Shown one piece after another: positions 9,447 to 29,344 of a stretch of 64,000 nt of DNA (positions are counted from its first letter, which is position 1; each line of letters opens with the position of its first letter). Under the pieces are notes generated by a model, which did not search any database, had not been told where the DNA came from, and worked only from the letters and a program-made list of their open reading frames with translations. Source of the stretch: Vibrio atypicus (GTDB lineage: Bacteria > Pseudomonadota > Gammaproteobacteria > Enterobacterales > Vibrionaceae). Made by a program: the position numbers and the translations under genes. Where the stretch lies: contig NZ_BLID01000004.1 of assembly GCF_009811315.1 (NCBI RefSeq), positions 430,604-494,603 of the forward strand, in the 5' to 3' direction.

Positions 9447-9480
9447 TTGGTAAAATTTTACTAAAAGATAACGTTTACAC
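9447..9480. promoter_or_regulatory. operators upstream of galR: TAGTAAA-type palindrome and GalR-like box
   Basis: Two elements are adjacent. TTGGTAAAATTTTACTAA (9447-9464) is a near-perfect palindrome of the type also found before ebgA and ygjK. On the minus strand, GTGTAAACGTTATC (9467-9480) matches the left part of the GalR operator GTGTAAACGNTTCCAC. Together they suggest autoregulation of galR and cross-talk with the EbgR-type regulator. Confidence 0.55.
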
Positions 9481-9602
9481 TATCATTAAAGCCTTTTATT
9501 ACAAGTGGTAAAGATCTCATTTTTATAATGCCACTTGCATACTATTTGCGTTATTTACAACAGCAGGGTTAAATACTGTCAGTACAGTTTTCGAGGTCTA
9601 AT

Positions 9603-10607
9603 ATGGCAACCATTAAAGATGTTGCGAGAGAAGCTGGCGTATCCATCGCCACCGTATCGCGCGTGATCAACAAATCTCCTAAGGCGAGCAAAGCTTCGGT
9701 GCACTCGGTCACTCAAGCGATGGAAAAACTTGGCTATCGCCCGAACGCAGCAGCCAAAGCCCTAGTTAGTCAAAACAGTAATACTGTTGGAGTACTGGTT
9801 GGGGATGTCTCGGATCCTTTCTTTGGTAGCATGGTAAAAGCCGTTGATACCGTTGCACACGAATATAGTAAACATATCCTTATCGGCAATGGTTATCACA
9901 ACCCAGAAGATGAACGTAAAGCAATCGAGCTATTGATCAATAATCGCTGCGATGCATTAGTCATACATTCCAAAGGTTTATCTGACGAGGAGTTAATTGG
10001 CTACGCCAAAGAGGTGAAAGGTCTTGTCTTGATCAATCGCCATATTCCAGAGCTGTCAGAGCGTTGTATTTCATTGGATAACCGCAGAGGGGCATATCTA
10101 GCAACGGAATATTTGATTCGCCACGGCCATAAGCAGATCGCCTGTATCGCCTCAAACCATGATATTGAAGATGCTCAAGATCGTATCTCCGGTTACCTAG
10201 CTGCACTGCAAGAACACAGTATTGAGTTGCCTAAAAGCTATATTGAATATGGAGAGCCCAATAGTGATGGCGGTGAAGTCGCTATGACCAACCTGCTCAC
10301 TAAATCACTGACGGTCACTGGTGTAGTCGCTTATAACGATTACATGGCGGCTGGGGCGCTCTCAGTACTCGATGAGAATGGAGTTAAAGTCCCAGAGCAG
10401 GTATCGATGCTCGGATTTGATGATGGCTTGATTGCACGCTATGTACACCCTCGCCTAACAACGGTTCGTTACCCTATTGAGATGATGGCAGAACGCGCGG
10501 CGCGATTAGCGCTTAATCTCGCAAACTCAGAGCCAGTGGAAGAGGAAGCCATTATTTTTACGCCAACTTTAGTGCGCCGAAACTCAGTAGACAAAATTTC
10601 CGCTTAA
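9603..10607 (+). CDS. galR: GalR-type LacI-family repressor
   Basis: A 334-residue LacI-family regulator. The N-terminal helix-turn-helix and hinge are MATIKDVAREAGVSIATVSR and NKSPKASK; the periplasmic-binding-protein-like core (VGVLVGDVSDPFFGSMVKAV, ILIGNGYHN, GFDDGLIARYVHPRLTTVRY, PTLVRRNSV) closely follows E. coli GalR along its whole length. GalR binds galactose and represses gal genes. The recognition sequence for this type, GTGTAAACGTTTCCAC, is present before galE in this window. The upstream region carries probable autoregulatory sites. A bidirectional terminator at 10621 separates it from the convergent aldo/keto reductase. GalS is an alternative name. Confidence 0.85.
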   Translation: MATIKDVAREAGVSIATVSRVINKSPKASKASVHSVTQAMEKLGYRPNAAAKALVSQNSNTVGVLVGDVSDPFFGSMVKAVDTVAHEYSKHILIGNGYHNPEDERKAIELLINNRCDALVIHSKGLSDEELIGYAKEVKGLVLINRHIPELSERCISLDNRRGAYLATEYLIRHGHKQIACIASNHDIEDAQDRISGYLAALQEHSIELPKSYIEYGEPNSDGGEVAMTNLLTKSLTVTGVVAYNDYMAAGALSVLDENGVKVPEQVSMLGFDDGLIARYVHPRLTTVRYPIEMMAERAARLALNLANSEPVEEEAIIFTPTLVRRNSVDKISA

Positions 10608-10620
10608 AGTGAGGCAATTA

Positions 10621-10652
10621 AAAAAGGCATGATTTCTCATGCCTTTTGTTTT
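10621..10652. terminator. bidirectional terminator between galR and the aldo/keto reductase
   Basis: AAAAAAGGCATGA / TCATGCCTTTTGTTTT hairpin with A and T runs on the two sides, serving two convergent genes. Confidence 0.8.
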
Positions 10653-10665
10653 ATATCATCGTAAT

Positions 10666-11547
10666 TTACGCAACACCGTGGCCTTTTGAAGCAACCCAAA
10701 TTCGGTACCACTGCTCTTTGGTCATTGATAGCTCTAACGCTTTCACCGATGCGGCCACTCGCTCAATCTTGCTACTACCTATAATTGGCAATGGGTTCGA
10801 TGGCAATTGCAGCACCCAAGCAAACACCACTTGATCAATAGAACTTGCTCCAATCTCTTCCCCCACTTCAGCCAATGTTTGACGTAAACGCGTTAGTTGC
10901 TCGCTCTCACCGCTAAACAATTCACCTTTCGCTAGGCAAGACCAAGCCATTGGACGGATACGCGCTTGCTGCAGTTGCTCCAAAGTCCCATCTTCCGTGA
11001 CTTGAAGGTTCACAGGGTTTATCTCAACTTGGTTAGTAATCAAAGGCTCTTCAACGCGAGATTGCAACAGCGAAAACTGCGCAGGCGTAAAGTTCGATAC
11101 ACCAAAGTGCTTCACTTTACCCGCCGCTTTTAACTCGGAAAATGCCTGCGCCGCTTCATCTGCATCCATCAAAAGATCTGGGCGATGCAATAACAGCACA
11201 TCAAGATGATCGGTTTTAAGGCGTTCAAGCGACTCATCTACAGATTTCAGAATAGTCGCTTTACTGCTGTCATAGTGGTTCACTTGATTACCATGACCAC
11301 GGTAGATACCGCATTTAGAGACAACCTGAATTTGCTCGCGCAAGCTGCTATCTAGCGCTAATACATCACCAAATAGACGCTCACACGCAGATTCCGGACC
11401 ATAAACAGGTGCGTGATCGACAGTTGTGATACCAAGTTCGATATGTTGCTTCAGAAATGCATGGTGCTGTTGAGTGGTCATACCCCACTCTGCCATGCGC
11501 CAATAACCTTGAATCATGGCTGAAAACACTGGGTGATCATTGTTCAT
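10666..11547 (-). CDS. aldo/keto reductase (YdhF-like)
   Basis: A 293-residue NADPH-dependent oxidoreductase of the aldo/keto reductase family, closest in pattern to E. coli YdhF. The catalytic tetrad region is visible: D and Y in TVDHAPVYG, K in VVSKCGI, and H in DVLLLHRPD. GVSNFTPAQF and the C-terminal PIIGSSKIERV cofactor site are also present. TIM-barrel, cytoplasmic; the substrate is unknown. It is divergent from a LysR regulator that starts 192 bp away and probably controls it. Confidence 0.88.
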   Translation of the reverse strand: MNNDHPVFSAMIQGYWRMAEWGMTTQQHHAFLKQHIELGITTVDHAPVYGPESACERLFGDVLALDSSLREQIQVVSKCGIYRGHGNQVNHYDSSKATILKSVDESLERLKTDHLDVLLLHRPDLLMDADEAAQAFSELKAAGKVKHFGVSNFTPAQFSLLQSRVEEPLITNQVEINPVNLQVTEDGTLEQLQQARIRPMAWSCLAKGELFSGESEQLTRLRQTLAEVGEEIGASSIDQVVFAWVLQLPSNPLPIIGSSKIERVAASVKALELSMTKEQWYRIWVASKGHGVA

Positions 11548-11739
11548 TGTTTTATCCCTATATTTACTGGCGCATAAGGCTCAGCTGCAATTTAATTATC
11601 CTCACTATACGCCTCGACGTGTGGAAGATTAAACCAAGTATCGTGAAAAGATAATTCGCTATAGAGAACAATAATCAAATTTTAATATCTTATATTGAAT
11701 TATAATGACGATTCACTCACCGAGTTTGAGAAGAAAAAT

Positions 11740-12630
11740 ATGCATAAAATGCACAAACGATTTGAGCGCTACGCACTGTTTAGTGAAGTCGCTAAGCAGT
11801 TAAGTTTTTCCAAAGCAGCCGATAACTTAGGGATCTCTCGCAGCTATCTTTCTTCTCAAATACATCAGTTGGAGCAAGAGCTAGAGGCCAGTCTTTTAAT
11901 TCGCTCTACCCGTAGTGTTAGGCTGACTTCCGCAGGTCAAAAGATCCTCGATAAGATGCAGGGAATCAACGCGTCTATTCTGCAACTCGAAAAAGAACTT
12001 GAGCACACTAAAAGCGAAGTTAGCGGCGTGCTAAAAATCACAGCGCCAACTATTTTCAGCCATCGCTTTTTAATTACTATTTGCCAAGAGTTTCAGCGCC
12101 AGCATCCTAATATCGAGTTCGATCTCGACATCGGATATACCCGCGAGGACTTAACCAAAAGTCACTTTGATCTTGCCTTTCGAGCGACCACTACGCCGCC
12201 AGAAAACATGATTGCGAAAAAGCTGATGTCGTATCAGCATATTTGCTGCGCTTCCCCTGACTACCTTATTCGCTATGGTCATCCAACGCATCCAGAGCAG
12301 CTTAGTGCTCACAACTGTTTATCGGATCCACACCTGACTCAGTGGTCTTTTTTTGATGGCGACAGATCCATCCAAATCGAGACTGACGGTGACATGTTCA
12401 TCAACGATAATTTGTTGCTGCTTGAAGCCGCACGAAAGGGGAAAGGCGTAATAAAAATGCCGTGTTATTTAGTGCAGCCCGCATTGGATAAAGGAGAGCT
12501 AGTACAAATATTAGAAAACTACTTTATTACCCAAAGCGCCATTTATATGATTTACCCACCACAGTTACGCCAAAGTACCAAATTGTCTGCATTTACTGAA
12601 TTTGTGCAGCATTGGTTTGCCAATAGATAA
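11740..12630 (+). CDS. LysR-family transcriptional regulator
   Basis: A 296-residue LysR regulator starting at ATG 11740 (MHKMHKRFERYALFSEV); a TTG at 11695 would add 15 residues but lacks a ribosome-binding site, whereas GAGAAG lies before 11740. The winged helix-turn-helix is residues about 8-65 (LSFSKAADNLGISRSYLSSQIHQLEQEL), followed by a linker helix and an effector domain (GVLKITAPTIFSHRFL). It is divergent from the aldo/keto reductase, its likely target. The effector is unknown. Confidence 0.88.
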   Translation: MHKMHKRFERYALFSEVAKQLSFSKAADNLGISRSYLSSQIHQLEQELEASLLIRSTRSVRLTSAGQKILDKMQGINASILQLEKELEHTKSEVSGVLKITAPTIFSHRFLITICQEFQRQHPNIEFDLDIGYTREDLTKSHFDLAFRATTTPPENMIAKKLMSYQHICCASPDYLIRYGHPTHPEQLSAHNCLSDPHLTQWSFFDGDRSIQIETDGDMFINDNLLLLEAARKGKGVIKMPCYLVQPALDKGELVQILENYFITQSAIYMIYPPQLRQSTKLSAFTEFVQHWFANR

Positions 12631-12652
12631 CCCTAGGCCAAGAACTTAATCG

Positions 12653-12997
12653 ATGCTTTCTATTACTCTTAACAGCTTTGTTCATCGAGTCCCTGACAAA
12701 TCAGTGGTACTGGCGCTCGCTGCCCAACATGGTTGTCAACTCAAGCGAATTCGACGCTCTCGGCATTGGTCACTCAGCGGAGAGGAAGAGCAATTGCGCT
12801 CCCTGATGGCTCACTTTGACGATGAAGCTCACCAATGGATCATAAAGGCCATCACATTGGTCTTACCCAAACCGACGGTTTCTCTTGCAGAGCTCCTTGA
12901 AAAGGATCCCTCGATGACGGTAAATGAATTAGTCGTAACAGCAGATTGCTCACTTGCAGAAGCCAGACAAGCCATTGATGAACATGAAGGGTTTTAG
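12653..12997 (+). CDS. small Vibrio-type protein ('ribosome recycling factor family', RRF_GI-like)
   Basis: A 114-residue soluble protein starting 23 bases after the LysR stop, so probably co-transcribed with it. The stretch SFVHRVPDKSVVLALAAQHGCQLKRIRRSRHWSLSG recalls a small Vibrio family carried in databases as a ribosome recycling factor-related (RRF_GI) domain. The similarity to true RRF is weak in what I can see and I would not infer a translation role. The C-terminal part (VNELVVTADCSLAEARQAIDE) looks like a short helical, possibly DNA-binding-like segment. Confidence 0.5.
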   Translation: MLSITLNSFVHRVPDKSVVLALAAQHGCQLKRIRRSRHWSLSGEEEQLRSLMAHFDDEAHQWIIKAITLVLPKPTVSLAELLEKDPSMTVNELVVTADCSLAEARQAIDEHEGF

Positions 12998-13010
12998 GAG
13001 ATATTTATAG

Positions 13011-13041
13011 AAAAAGCCAGTCTTGATAACTGGCTTTTTTG
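13011..13041. terminator. bidirectional terminator (small protein / galM)
   Basis: AAAAAGCCAGT / ACTGGCTTTTTT hairpin with A and T runs. It lies between the end of the RRF_GI-like gene and the end of the convergent galETKM operon. Confidence 0.85.
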
Positions 13042-13051
13042 GTTCTGTTAT

Positions 13052-14104
13052 CTAGAAATTAAATCGATAACTTGTGCTGTAACGATACTCATCGCCTGGC
13101 TTAAGGAAACAGCTTGGCTGCGGCCATTCTGGGTGATTCGGCGAGTCAGGCAAAAACTGCGTTTCCAGTGCCACGCCTGCATAGTCAGAATACTCACCCT
13201 TTCGACTAGGAGTCCCTGCCAACCAGTTTCCAGTATAAAGCTGCATTGCCGGTTTATCGGTTAGCACTTCCATCATCACCTTCTTGTCTCGGCTGATTAA
13301 CTGCGCAATGGGTTGTGATCTATCACGCTCAGAATTAAACAAGAAGCTATGGTCGTACCCTTTGGCTTGGTGCTGCTGTTGATCACCGAGAAAGTCTTGC
13401 ATTAAAGACTTTTGAGTACGGAAGTCAAAACCATTGCCATCCACACTGGCTAACTCGCCCAATGGAATCCCCACAGAGTCACAGGGTAAGTAGTCGTCAG
13501 CATTAATCCATAACTGATGATGACGAACATCGACCTTTGACTCCGCACCATCTAAATTAAAGTAACCGTGATTGGTGAGATTGACCGGAGTGGCTTTGTC
13601 TGTCGACGCTGAATAGCTGATGTTTACTTCGCCGTTATCCGTTAAACGATATTCCACCTTTAGAGATAAATTCCCCGGAAAGCCCTGATCGCCATCTGAT
13701 GAACGATGACTAAAAAGCACATGGCAGGCCGATTGCTCCTCAATCTGCCAACGGGCTTTGTTAAAACCGCTCTTACCTCCGTGCAAACAGTTACCCGCTT
13801 GGTTGGTATCCACGTGATAATGATGACCAGAAATTGAAAAATTACCTTTAGCGATACGGTTTGCATAGCGACCAACCGTTACCCCCATGTAACTCGCCTG
13901 TCGCTCAAAGTCTGCCATGGTCCCTACCCCTAGCAAAACCTCTCGCCGCTCACCGCACGCCAAAGGCAAACGACAACTGAGCCAAGTGGCTCCGATGTCC
14001 ATTAACACAACGCTAACCCCCGTTGCGTTGGTTAATTCGATTAACTGCGCAGGTTTACCATCAAGTGCTGGCTGCGCAGTCATAGTACGAAAAAGTGAAT
14101 GCAT
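13052..14104 (-). CDS. galM: galactose mutarotase (aldose 1-epimerase)
   Basis: A 350-residue enzyme interconverting alpha and beta galactose. It supplies alpha-galactose for GalK, which matters because beta-galactosidase releases the beta anomer. Diagnostic stretches are GVTVGRYANRIAKG, LHGGKSGFNKARW, NLTNHGYFNLDG (catalytic His) and VALETQFLPDSPNHP (catalytic Glu). Last gene of galETKM, nine bases after the galK stop, followed by the terminator at 13011. Confidence 0.94.
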   Translation of the reverse strand: MHSLFRTMTAQPALDGKPAQLIELTNATGVSVVLMDIGATWLSCRLPLACGERREVLLGVGTMADFERQASYMGVTVGRYANRIAKGNFSISGHHYHVDTNQAGNCLHGGKSGFNKARWQIEEQSACHVLFSHRSSDGDQGFPGNLSLKVEYRLTDNGEVNISYSASTDKATPVNLTNHGYFNLDGAESKVDVRHHQLWINADDYLPCDSVGIPLGELASVDGNGFDFRTQKSLMQDFLGDQQQHQAKGYDHSFLFNSERDRSQPIAQLISRDKKVMMEVLTDKPAMQLYTGNWLAGTPSRKGEYSDYAGVALETQFLPDSPNHPEWPQPSCFLKPGDEYRYSTSYRFNF

Positions 14105-14113
14105 AAAATGACC

Positions 14114-15274
14114 TTATAAAACCTCAACTAAGCCTGCGCCTTCTTTTGCTTGGCACACATAGATGGATTCTTTAAGCCCTGTAGCAGCTTGGTATTTCTC
14201 TTCGACCGTTGCCTTCACTTCGTCAACCAATGCAGGTGGCATAAGCGCTACAATGCAGCCACCAAAGCCACCACCAGTCATACGAACACCACCTTGCTCG
14301 CCGATCACTGCTTTTACGATATCAACCAAGGTATCGATTTCTTTTACTGTAATTTCAAAATCATCACGCATTGACGCATGCGACTGCGCCATTAACTGCC
14401 CCATGCGCTTCATATCATGAGCACGCAAAGCCTGAGCAGCTTCAACCGTTCGATCGTTCTCTGTGATCACATGACGAGCACGTTTCGCGACCAACTCATC
14501 AAGTTCAGAGACTTTCTCATTGAATTGTTCGACACTCACATCGCGGAGGGCTTTCACACCAAAGATACGTGCCGCTTCTTCACATTGCTCGCGACGAGTG
14601 TTGTATTCACTATCCACCAAGCCACGCTTTTTATTCGAGTTGATGATCACAACCGCCATCTCTTCTGGCATTGAGACAGCTTCAGTTTCTAGACTGCGAC
14701 AGTCCAAAAGCATCGCATGGTTTTCACGACCTTCCGCTGAGATCATTTGATCCATGATGCCGCAATTACAACCGACGAATTGGTTCTCTGCTTGCTGGCC
14801 ATTTAATGCGATTTCCGCCTGGCTGATTTCAAGGTTATAGAGCACTTTAAAAGTTTGACCAATCACCACTTCTAATGCCGCCGATGAACTAAGACCAGCG
14901 CCTTGAGGAACATCACCACTCACTGAAATATCCGCGCCATTAAACTTATAACCGCGCTCAAGCAGGCATTTCACAACGCCACGAATGTAGTTCGCCCACA
15001 TCTTATCTTGCTGGAAACTAATCTCTTCGGTGATATCGAACTCATCCACTGCATTGTCATAATCAACCGACACAACACGCACGATATTGTCATCGCGCTT
15101 TGCAGCAGCCACAACGGTTTGATAATTAATTGCACACGGTAGAACAAAACCATCATTGTAGTCAGTATGCTCACCAATTAGGTTTACGCGCCCAGGCGCT
15201 TGAATGATATGACTTGGTACATAGCCCAGTACTTGTTCGAAAGCGTTTTTTACGTTTTGGATTAGGTCAGACAT
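14114..15274 (-). CDS. galK: galactokinase
   Basis: A 386-residue GHMP-family kinase converting alpha-galactose to galactose-1-phosphate. The galactokinase signature [19 protein letters not shown] lies near residue 28, the ATP-binding motif is [15 protein letters not shown], and motif 3 is [16 protein letters not shown]. Length is normal. Third gene of galETKM; the 71-base gap to galT contains no terminator. Confidence 0.96.
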   Translation of the reverse strand: MSDLIQNVKNAFEQVLGYVPSHIIQAPGRVNLIGEHTDYNDGFVLPCAINYQTVVAAAKRDDNIVRVVSVDYDNAVDEFDITEEISFQQDKMWANYIRGVVKCLLERGYKFNGADISVSGDVPQGAGLSSSAALEVVIGQTFKVLYNLEISQAEIALNGQQAENQFVGCNCGIMDQMISAEGRENHAMLLDCRSLETEAVSMPEEMAVVIINSNKKRGLVDSEYNTRREQCEEAARIFGVKALRDVSVEQFNEKVSELDELVAKRARHVITENDRTVEAAQALRAHDMKRMGQLMAQSHASMRDDFEITVKEIDTLVDIVKAVIGEQGGVRMTGGGFGGCIVALMPPALVDEVKATVEEKYQAATGLKESIYVCQAKEGAGLVEVL

Positions 15275-15345
15275 AAGTAATTCTCAGCATAAAAATTTGA
15301 TAGACTCCGTACAACGTTGATTGTTCGTGCTACGGATAGATTTCG

Positions 15346-16407
15346 TTATTGTTCTTCGTTCTCTTTGTAGTGAATATCACTTAGATCACGTAGACGCTGT
15401 GCGGCTTGCTCGGCGGTTAAATCACGTTGGCTTTCCGCTAGCATTTCGTATCCCACCATAAACTTGCGAATCGATGCGCTACGCAAAAGTGGCGGATAAA
15501 ACAGAGCGTGAAGCTGCCAGTGATCAATATCTGTACCTTCTTCAAAGAATGGCGCGTAATGCCAACCCATTGAGTAAGGGAAAGAGCACTGGAACAGGTT
15601 GTCGTAACGACTCGTCAGTTTTTTGATTGCGATAGCCAGGTCGTCACGTTGCTCATCCGTTAACTCACTCATTCGGCGAATGTGCGTTTTTGGCAATAGC
15701 ATGGTTTCGAATGGCCACGCCGCCCAATAAGGAACAAGTGCTACCCAATGATCAGTTTCCACCACGATACGTGAACCGTCTTTGAGCTCGGCTTGCACGT
15801 AATCCACCAGCAAGTTGCTGCCATGCTCTTGGTAGTAAGTTTTTAGGTTCTGCTCTTTACGCTCAATTTCATTCGGTAAAAAGCTGTTTGCCCAAATTTG
15901 ACCGTGTGGATGAGGCTGAGAACAGCCCATGGTTTCACCCTTATTCTCAAACGCTTGAACCCAAATGTACTCTTTACCAAGCTCTTCGATTTGATCATTC
16001 CAGGTATCGATCACGCCACGGATTTTCTCGACTGGCAGTTCAGGCAAGGTTTTGCTGTGGTCAGGTGAGAAACAAATCACTCGACTCAAACCACGTACAC
16101 CTTGCGTTTTAAATAGTGGGCTCTCCGACTCTGGTGCATCTGGCGAATCCACCATGAGTGCCGCAAAATCATTTTGGAAGACGTACGTGCCTTGGTAGTC
16201 AGGATTCACATCCCCAGAGATACGTTCGTTGGTTGGGCAAAGGAAGCACTTACCGTCGTAGCTTGGTAGCTCATCCGTTGCTGGCTTCTCATCTGCGCCA
16301 CTCCAAGGGCGTTTTGCTCGGTGGGGTGACACCAAAATCCACTGACCCGTTAGAGGGTTATAACGACGATGTGGATGGTCCACTGGGTTAAACTCAATAT
16401 TCGACAT
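15346..16407 (-). CDS. galT: galactose-1-phosphate uridylyltransferase
   Basis: A 353-residue HIT-superfamily nucleotidyltransferase swapping UMP between UDP-glucose and galactose-1-phosphate. The active-site motif is [13 protein letters not shown] (the nucleophilic His of HPH). The CLCP-type zinc ligand area near residue 55 ([15 protein letters not shown]) and the C-terminal domain [10 protein letters not shown] are as in E. coli GalT. Second gene of galETKM, 25 bases after galE. Confidence 0.96.
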   Translation of the reverse strand: MSNIEFNPVDHPHRRYNPLTGQWILVSPHRAKRPWSGADEKPATDELPSYDGKCFLCPTNERISGDVNPDYQGTYVFQNDFAALMVDSPDAPESESPLFKTQGVRGLSRVICFSPDHSKTLPELPVEKIRGVIDTWNDQIEELGKEYIWVQAFENKGETMGCSQPHPHGQIWANSFLPNEIERKEQNLKTYYQEHGSNLLVDYVQAELKDGSRIVVETDHWVALVPYWAAWPFETMLLPKTHIRRMSELTDEQRDDLAIAIKKLTSRYDNLFQCSFPYSMGWHYAPFFEEGTDIDHWQLHALFYPPLLRSASIRKFMVGYEMLAESQRDLTAEQAAQRLRDLSDIHYKENEEQ

Positions 16408-16432
16408 CTGTAAACTCTCGATAAATTTAAAA

Positions 16433-17446
16433 TTAGTAACCGTTTGGATTTAGTGATTGCCACTTCCACGTGTCTGCCGTCATCTCGTCGACAGTTCGCG
16501 TTGCTTTCCAACCCAGATCATTTTCAGCTTTAGTGGTACTTGCCCAGCATTCAGCAATATCACCAGGACGACGAGGGCACACCTCATACGCGACTGGTTT
16601 ACCGCAAGCCGCACCGAAGGCTTCAACCATTTCTAAAACACTTGAACCTTTCCCCGTACCTAGGTTGTAGATGTGCAAACCGGCCTTCGAACCAACGGAC
16701 TTCAGTGCCGCAATATGGCCATCTGCTAAGTCCATTACATGGATGTAATCGCGCACGCCTGTACCGTCTGGTGTTGGGTAGTCATTACCGAAAACTGAAA
16801 GCTTTTCACGGCGGCCAACCGCAACTTGAGCAATAAACGGCATCAAGTTATTCGGAATACCTTGTGGATCTTCACCTAAAGTGCCCGATGGGTGTGCACC
16901 GACTGGATTGAAGTAACGCAACAAAGTAATGCTCCAGTCACGTTCAGCGTTGAACAGATCGCTCAAACACTCTTCCACCATGTATTTACTGCGACCATAA
17001 GGGTTGGTCGTTGCACCTGTTGGCGAATCTTCAGTAATTGGCACAACCTCAGGATCACCGTAAACCGTTGCCGATGAGCTAAAAACAATGCTCTTTACAC
17101 CCGCTTTTCGCATGCTGCGTGCAAGAACTAACGAACCGTTGACGTTGTTATCGTAATATTCGAGAGGCTTAGCGACGGATTCTCCTACTGCTTTTAGACC
17201 AGCAAAGTGAATCACCGCTTGGATATCATGTTTGGCAAAGACGGAATCTAAAAAAGCTTCATCACGAATATCACCTAAGTAAAAAGTCGGCTTTTGGCCC
17301 GTTAACGCTTTGATACGGTGAAGAACTTCTTCTTTTGCATTGCATAAGTTATCGACAATGATTGGCTCAATACCCGCCTCGAGCATCTGCACACATGTAT
17401 GGCTGCCGATGTAGCCTATACCGCCAGTAACAAGAACTTTCACCAT
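16433..17446 (-). CDS. galE: UDP-glucose 4-epimerase
   Basis: A 337-residue short-chain dehydrogenase-type epimerase interconverting UDP-galactose and UDP-glucose with bound NAD. The NAD motif is [17 protein letters not shown] at the N-terminus, and the catalytic Ser/Tyr/Lys are in [10 protein letters not shown] and [12 protein letters not shown]. First gene of galETKM. The start is close to AGAGA and 100 bp downstream of the GalR operator at 17546. It also feeds UDP-galactose to surface polysaccharide synthesis, so some basal expression is expected. Confidence 0.96.
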   Translation of the reverse strand: MVKVLVTGGIGYIGSHTCVQMLEAGIEPIIVDNLCNAKEEVLHRIKALTGQKPTFYLGDIRDEAFLDSVFAKHDIQAVIHFAGLKAVGESVAKPLEYYDNNVNGSLVLARSMRKAGVKSIVFSSSATVYGDPEVVPITEDSPTGATTNPYGRSKYMVEECLSDLFNAERDWSITLLRYFNPVGAHPSGTLGEDPQGIPNNLMPFIAQVAVGRREKLSVFGNDYPTPDGTGVRDYIHVMDLADGHIAALKSVGSKAGLHIYNLGTGKGSSVLEMVEAFGAACGKPVAYEVCPRRPGDIAECWASTTKAENDLGWKATRTVDEMTADTWKWQSLNPNGY

Positions 17447-17545
17447 TATCTCTCCACTTTTTGTGAACTTGAATTGCCCAAAAATCTAATCTGGCAAAAA
17501 GTTTAGCAACCAAATCAGCGTAACGTCCGTGATCAAATTCTCATT

Positions 17546-17561
17546 GTGTAAACGTTTCCAC
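17546..17561. promoter_or_regulatory. GalR operator before galETKM
   Basis: GTGTAAACGTTTCCAC, almost identical to the E. coli gal external operator (GTGTAAACGATTCCAC), lies 100 bp upstream of galE in the 354-bp gap between galE and ebgR. The rest of the gap is AT-rich. It also contains TTTTTACTAAAAATTAG at 17703-17719, a half-match to the EbgR-type palindrome, in front of ebgR. Confidence 0.8.
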
Positions 17562-17758
17562 AAATTTACATTCATGAAATTCAAATCAAATATTCAAGAT
17601 AAGGTTTAGTTAAAGGCAAAGGGTGACTATTTATCAATCAGTTAGCATAAATAAGTGAGCATACTTTCTGCCCTCTTATTCACCACTCATTAAAGACATT
17701 TATTTTTACTAAAAATTAGCACTTAGTTGGGGGGATTGTTTACAATGGTAGCCAATAG

Positions 17759-19614
<1,856 letters not shown>

Positions 19615-19638
19615 AAACACATTGCTCGCACAATTTAT

Positions 19639-19671
19639 AAAGCACTGATTTTCAGTGCTTTATTTGTTTTT
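19639..19671 (+). terminator. terminator after the SGNH hydrolase
   Basis: AAAGCACTGA / TCAGTGCTTT hairpin followed by ATTTGTTTTT, 25 bases after the hydrolase stop. It separates ebgR and the hydrolase from the ebgA transcript. Confidence 0.8.
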
Positions 19672-19792
19672 ACCGCAAGGTAAAACGCCTCTTTCCTTTC
19701 GACTCATCCTTTCATCACTCTGGCTAAACATTATTCTTTTAATCCGATCACAGCTTTCAGATAAACCACTCATTAAATCGTGATCGAGTTAA

Positions 19793-19836
19793 AGTAAAAC
19801 GTTTTCACAAATTTATTTTAGTAAAACTTTTACTAA
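19793..19836. promoter_or_regulatory. dual operator region before ebgA
   Basis: Two distinct LacI-type sites lie 10 bp apart. AGTAAAACGTTTTCAC (19793-19808) resembles the GalR box. TTAGTAAAACTTTTACTAA (19818-19836) is a perfect palindrome around a central C with 9-bp arms. The latter is probably the EbgR operator. The start codon of ebgA is 82 bp downstream. Confidence 0.65.
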
Positions 19837-23466
<3,630 letters not shown>

Positions 23467-23492
23467 CAAGACATTAGAAAAATAATAACTGG

Positions 23493-23519
23493 AGGGCTGC
23501 GACTAACCGTAAGCCCTCT
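23493..23519 (+). other. intercistronic hairpin between ebgC and the first transporter
   Basis: GAGGGCT / AGCCCTC stem with a 13-base loop and no T run. It may tune expression or mRNA stability between the enzyme genes and the transporter rather than end transcription. Confidence 0.45.
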
Positions 23520-23540
23520 ATAAAACCCTACAAAACGTGA

Positions 23541-24992
<1,452 letters not shown>

Positions 24993-25011
24993 CTTTAAAA
25001 ACTTAAAGCTT

Positions 25012-25041
25012 GGCAGAGAGTATTTCTCCTCTCTGCCTTTA
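25012..25041 (+). terminator. terminator between the two transporters
   Basis: GGCAGAGAG / CTCTCTGCC stem with an eight-base loop and a short T tract, 20 bases after the first transporter. The second transporter therefore probably has its own promoter or depends on read-through. Confidence 0.7.
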
Positions 25042-25092
25042 CGCATAACCCGAGTGCTACTGATAATTTTGTAGACGCTAAAATCGCAAGCT

Positions 25093-25140
25093 GCTATATC
25101 CAAGTAACCTTCCTCCAGCTCTAGGCTACTGGGATATAGC
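25093..25140. repeat. palindromic intergenic element between the transporters
   Basis: GCTATATCC at 25093-25101 is exactly complementary to GGATATAGC at 25132-25140, with further partial pairing inside (AGTA / TACT). The 48-bp unit looks like a small dispersed palindromic repeat of the REP/MITE kind rather than a terminator, because no T run follows. Confidence 0.4.
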
Positions 25141-25184
25141 TACTTAAAAATAACAACACAACATCTAGTCCTAATAGACAATAA

Positions 25185-26630
<1,446 letters not shown>

Positions 26631-26658
26631 AAACAATAGTTCTTAACTTTCCCTTTTG

Positions 26659-26684
26659 GGCACTCTCGTGGTGCCCTTTTTTGT
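26659..26684 (+). terminator. terminator after the second transporter
   Basis: GGGCAC / GTGCCC stem with a short loop and six Ts. Confidence 0.8.
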
Positions 26685-26706
26685 TTCAATACCAATAAAA
26701 ACGAAC

Positions 26707-26723
26707 TAGTAAAAATTTACTGA
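26707..26723. promoter_or_regulatory. EbgR-type operator before the GH63 gene
   Basis: TAGTAAAAATTTACTGA closely resembles the palindrome before ebgA and lies 119 bp before the GH63 start codon. A second partial copy (AAAAATTTACTTAG, 26735-26748) follows 27 bp later. This suggests that the glycosidase belongs to the same regulon. Confidence 0.55.
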
Positions 26724-26829
26724 AAATAGATCACAAAAATTTACTTAGTTGATTTACTCACCAATCATTGAGATTAATATCAGAAAGCTGTTCGGTATCC
26801 CCCTATTACCGCAACAGCTTTCAAATTAA

Positions 26830-29211
<2,382 letters not shown>

Positions 29212-29229
29212 AGTCCGAAAAGATTCATG

Positions 29230-29264
29230 AAGGGGTACCAAGTGAGAGCTTAGTACCCTTTTTC
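29230..29264 (+). terminator. terminator after ygjK
   Basis: Hairpin GGGTAC-C-AAG / CTT-A-GTACCC with a six-base loop and a trailing T-rich tract, 19 bases after the stop. Confidence 0.75.
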
Positions 29265-29344
29265 TTATTTAGTGAGAATACCTTTATCCTTGCTATTGGT
29301 GTGGCGATATAATCACCGGTCCTTTCACTTTTTAGATATCCTCA

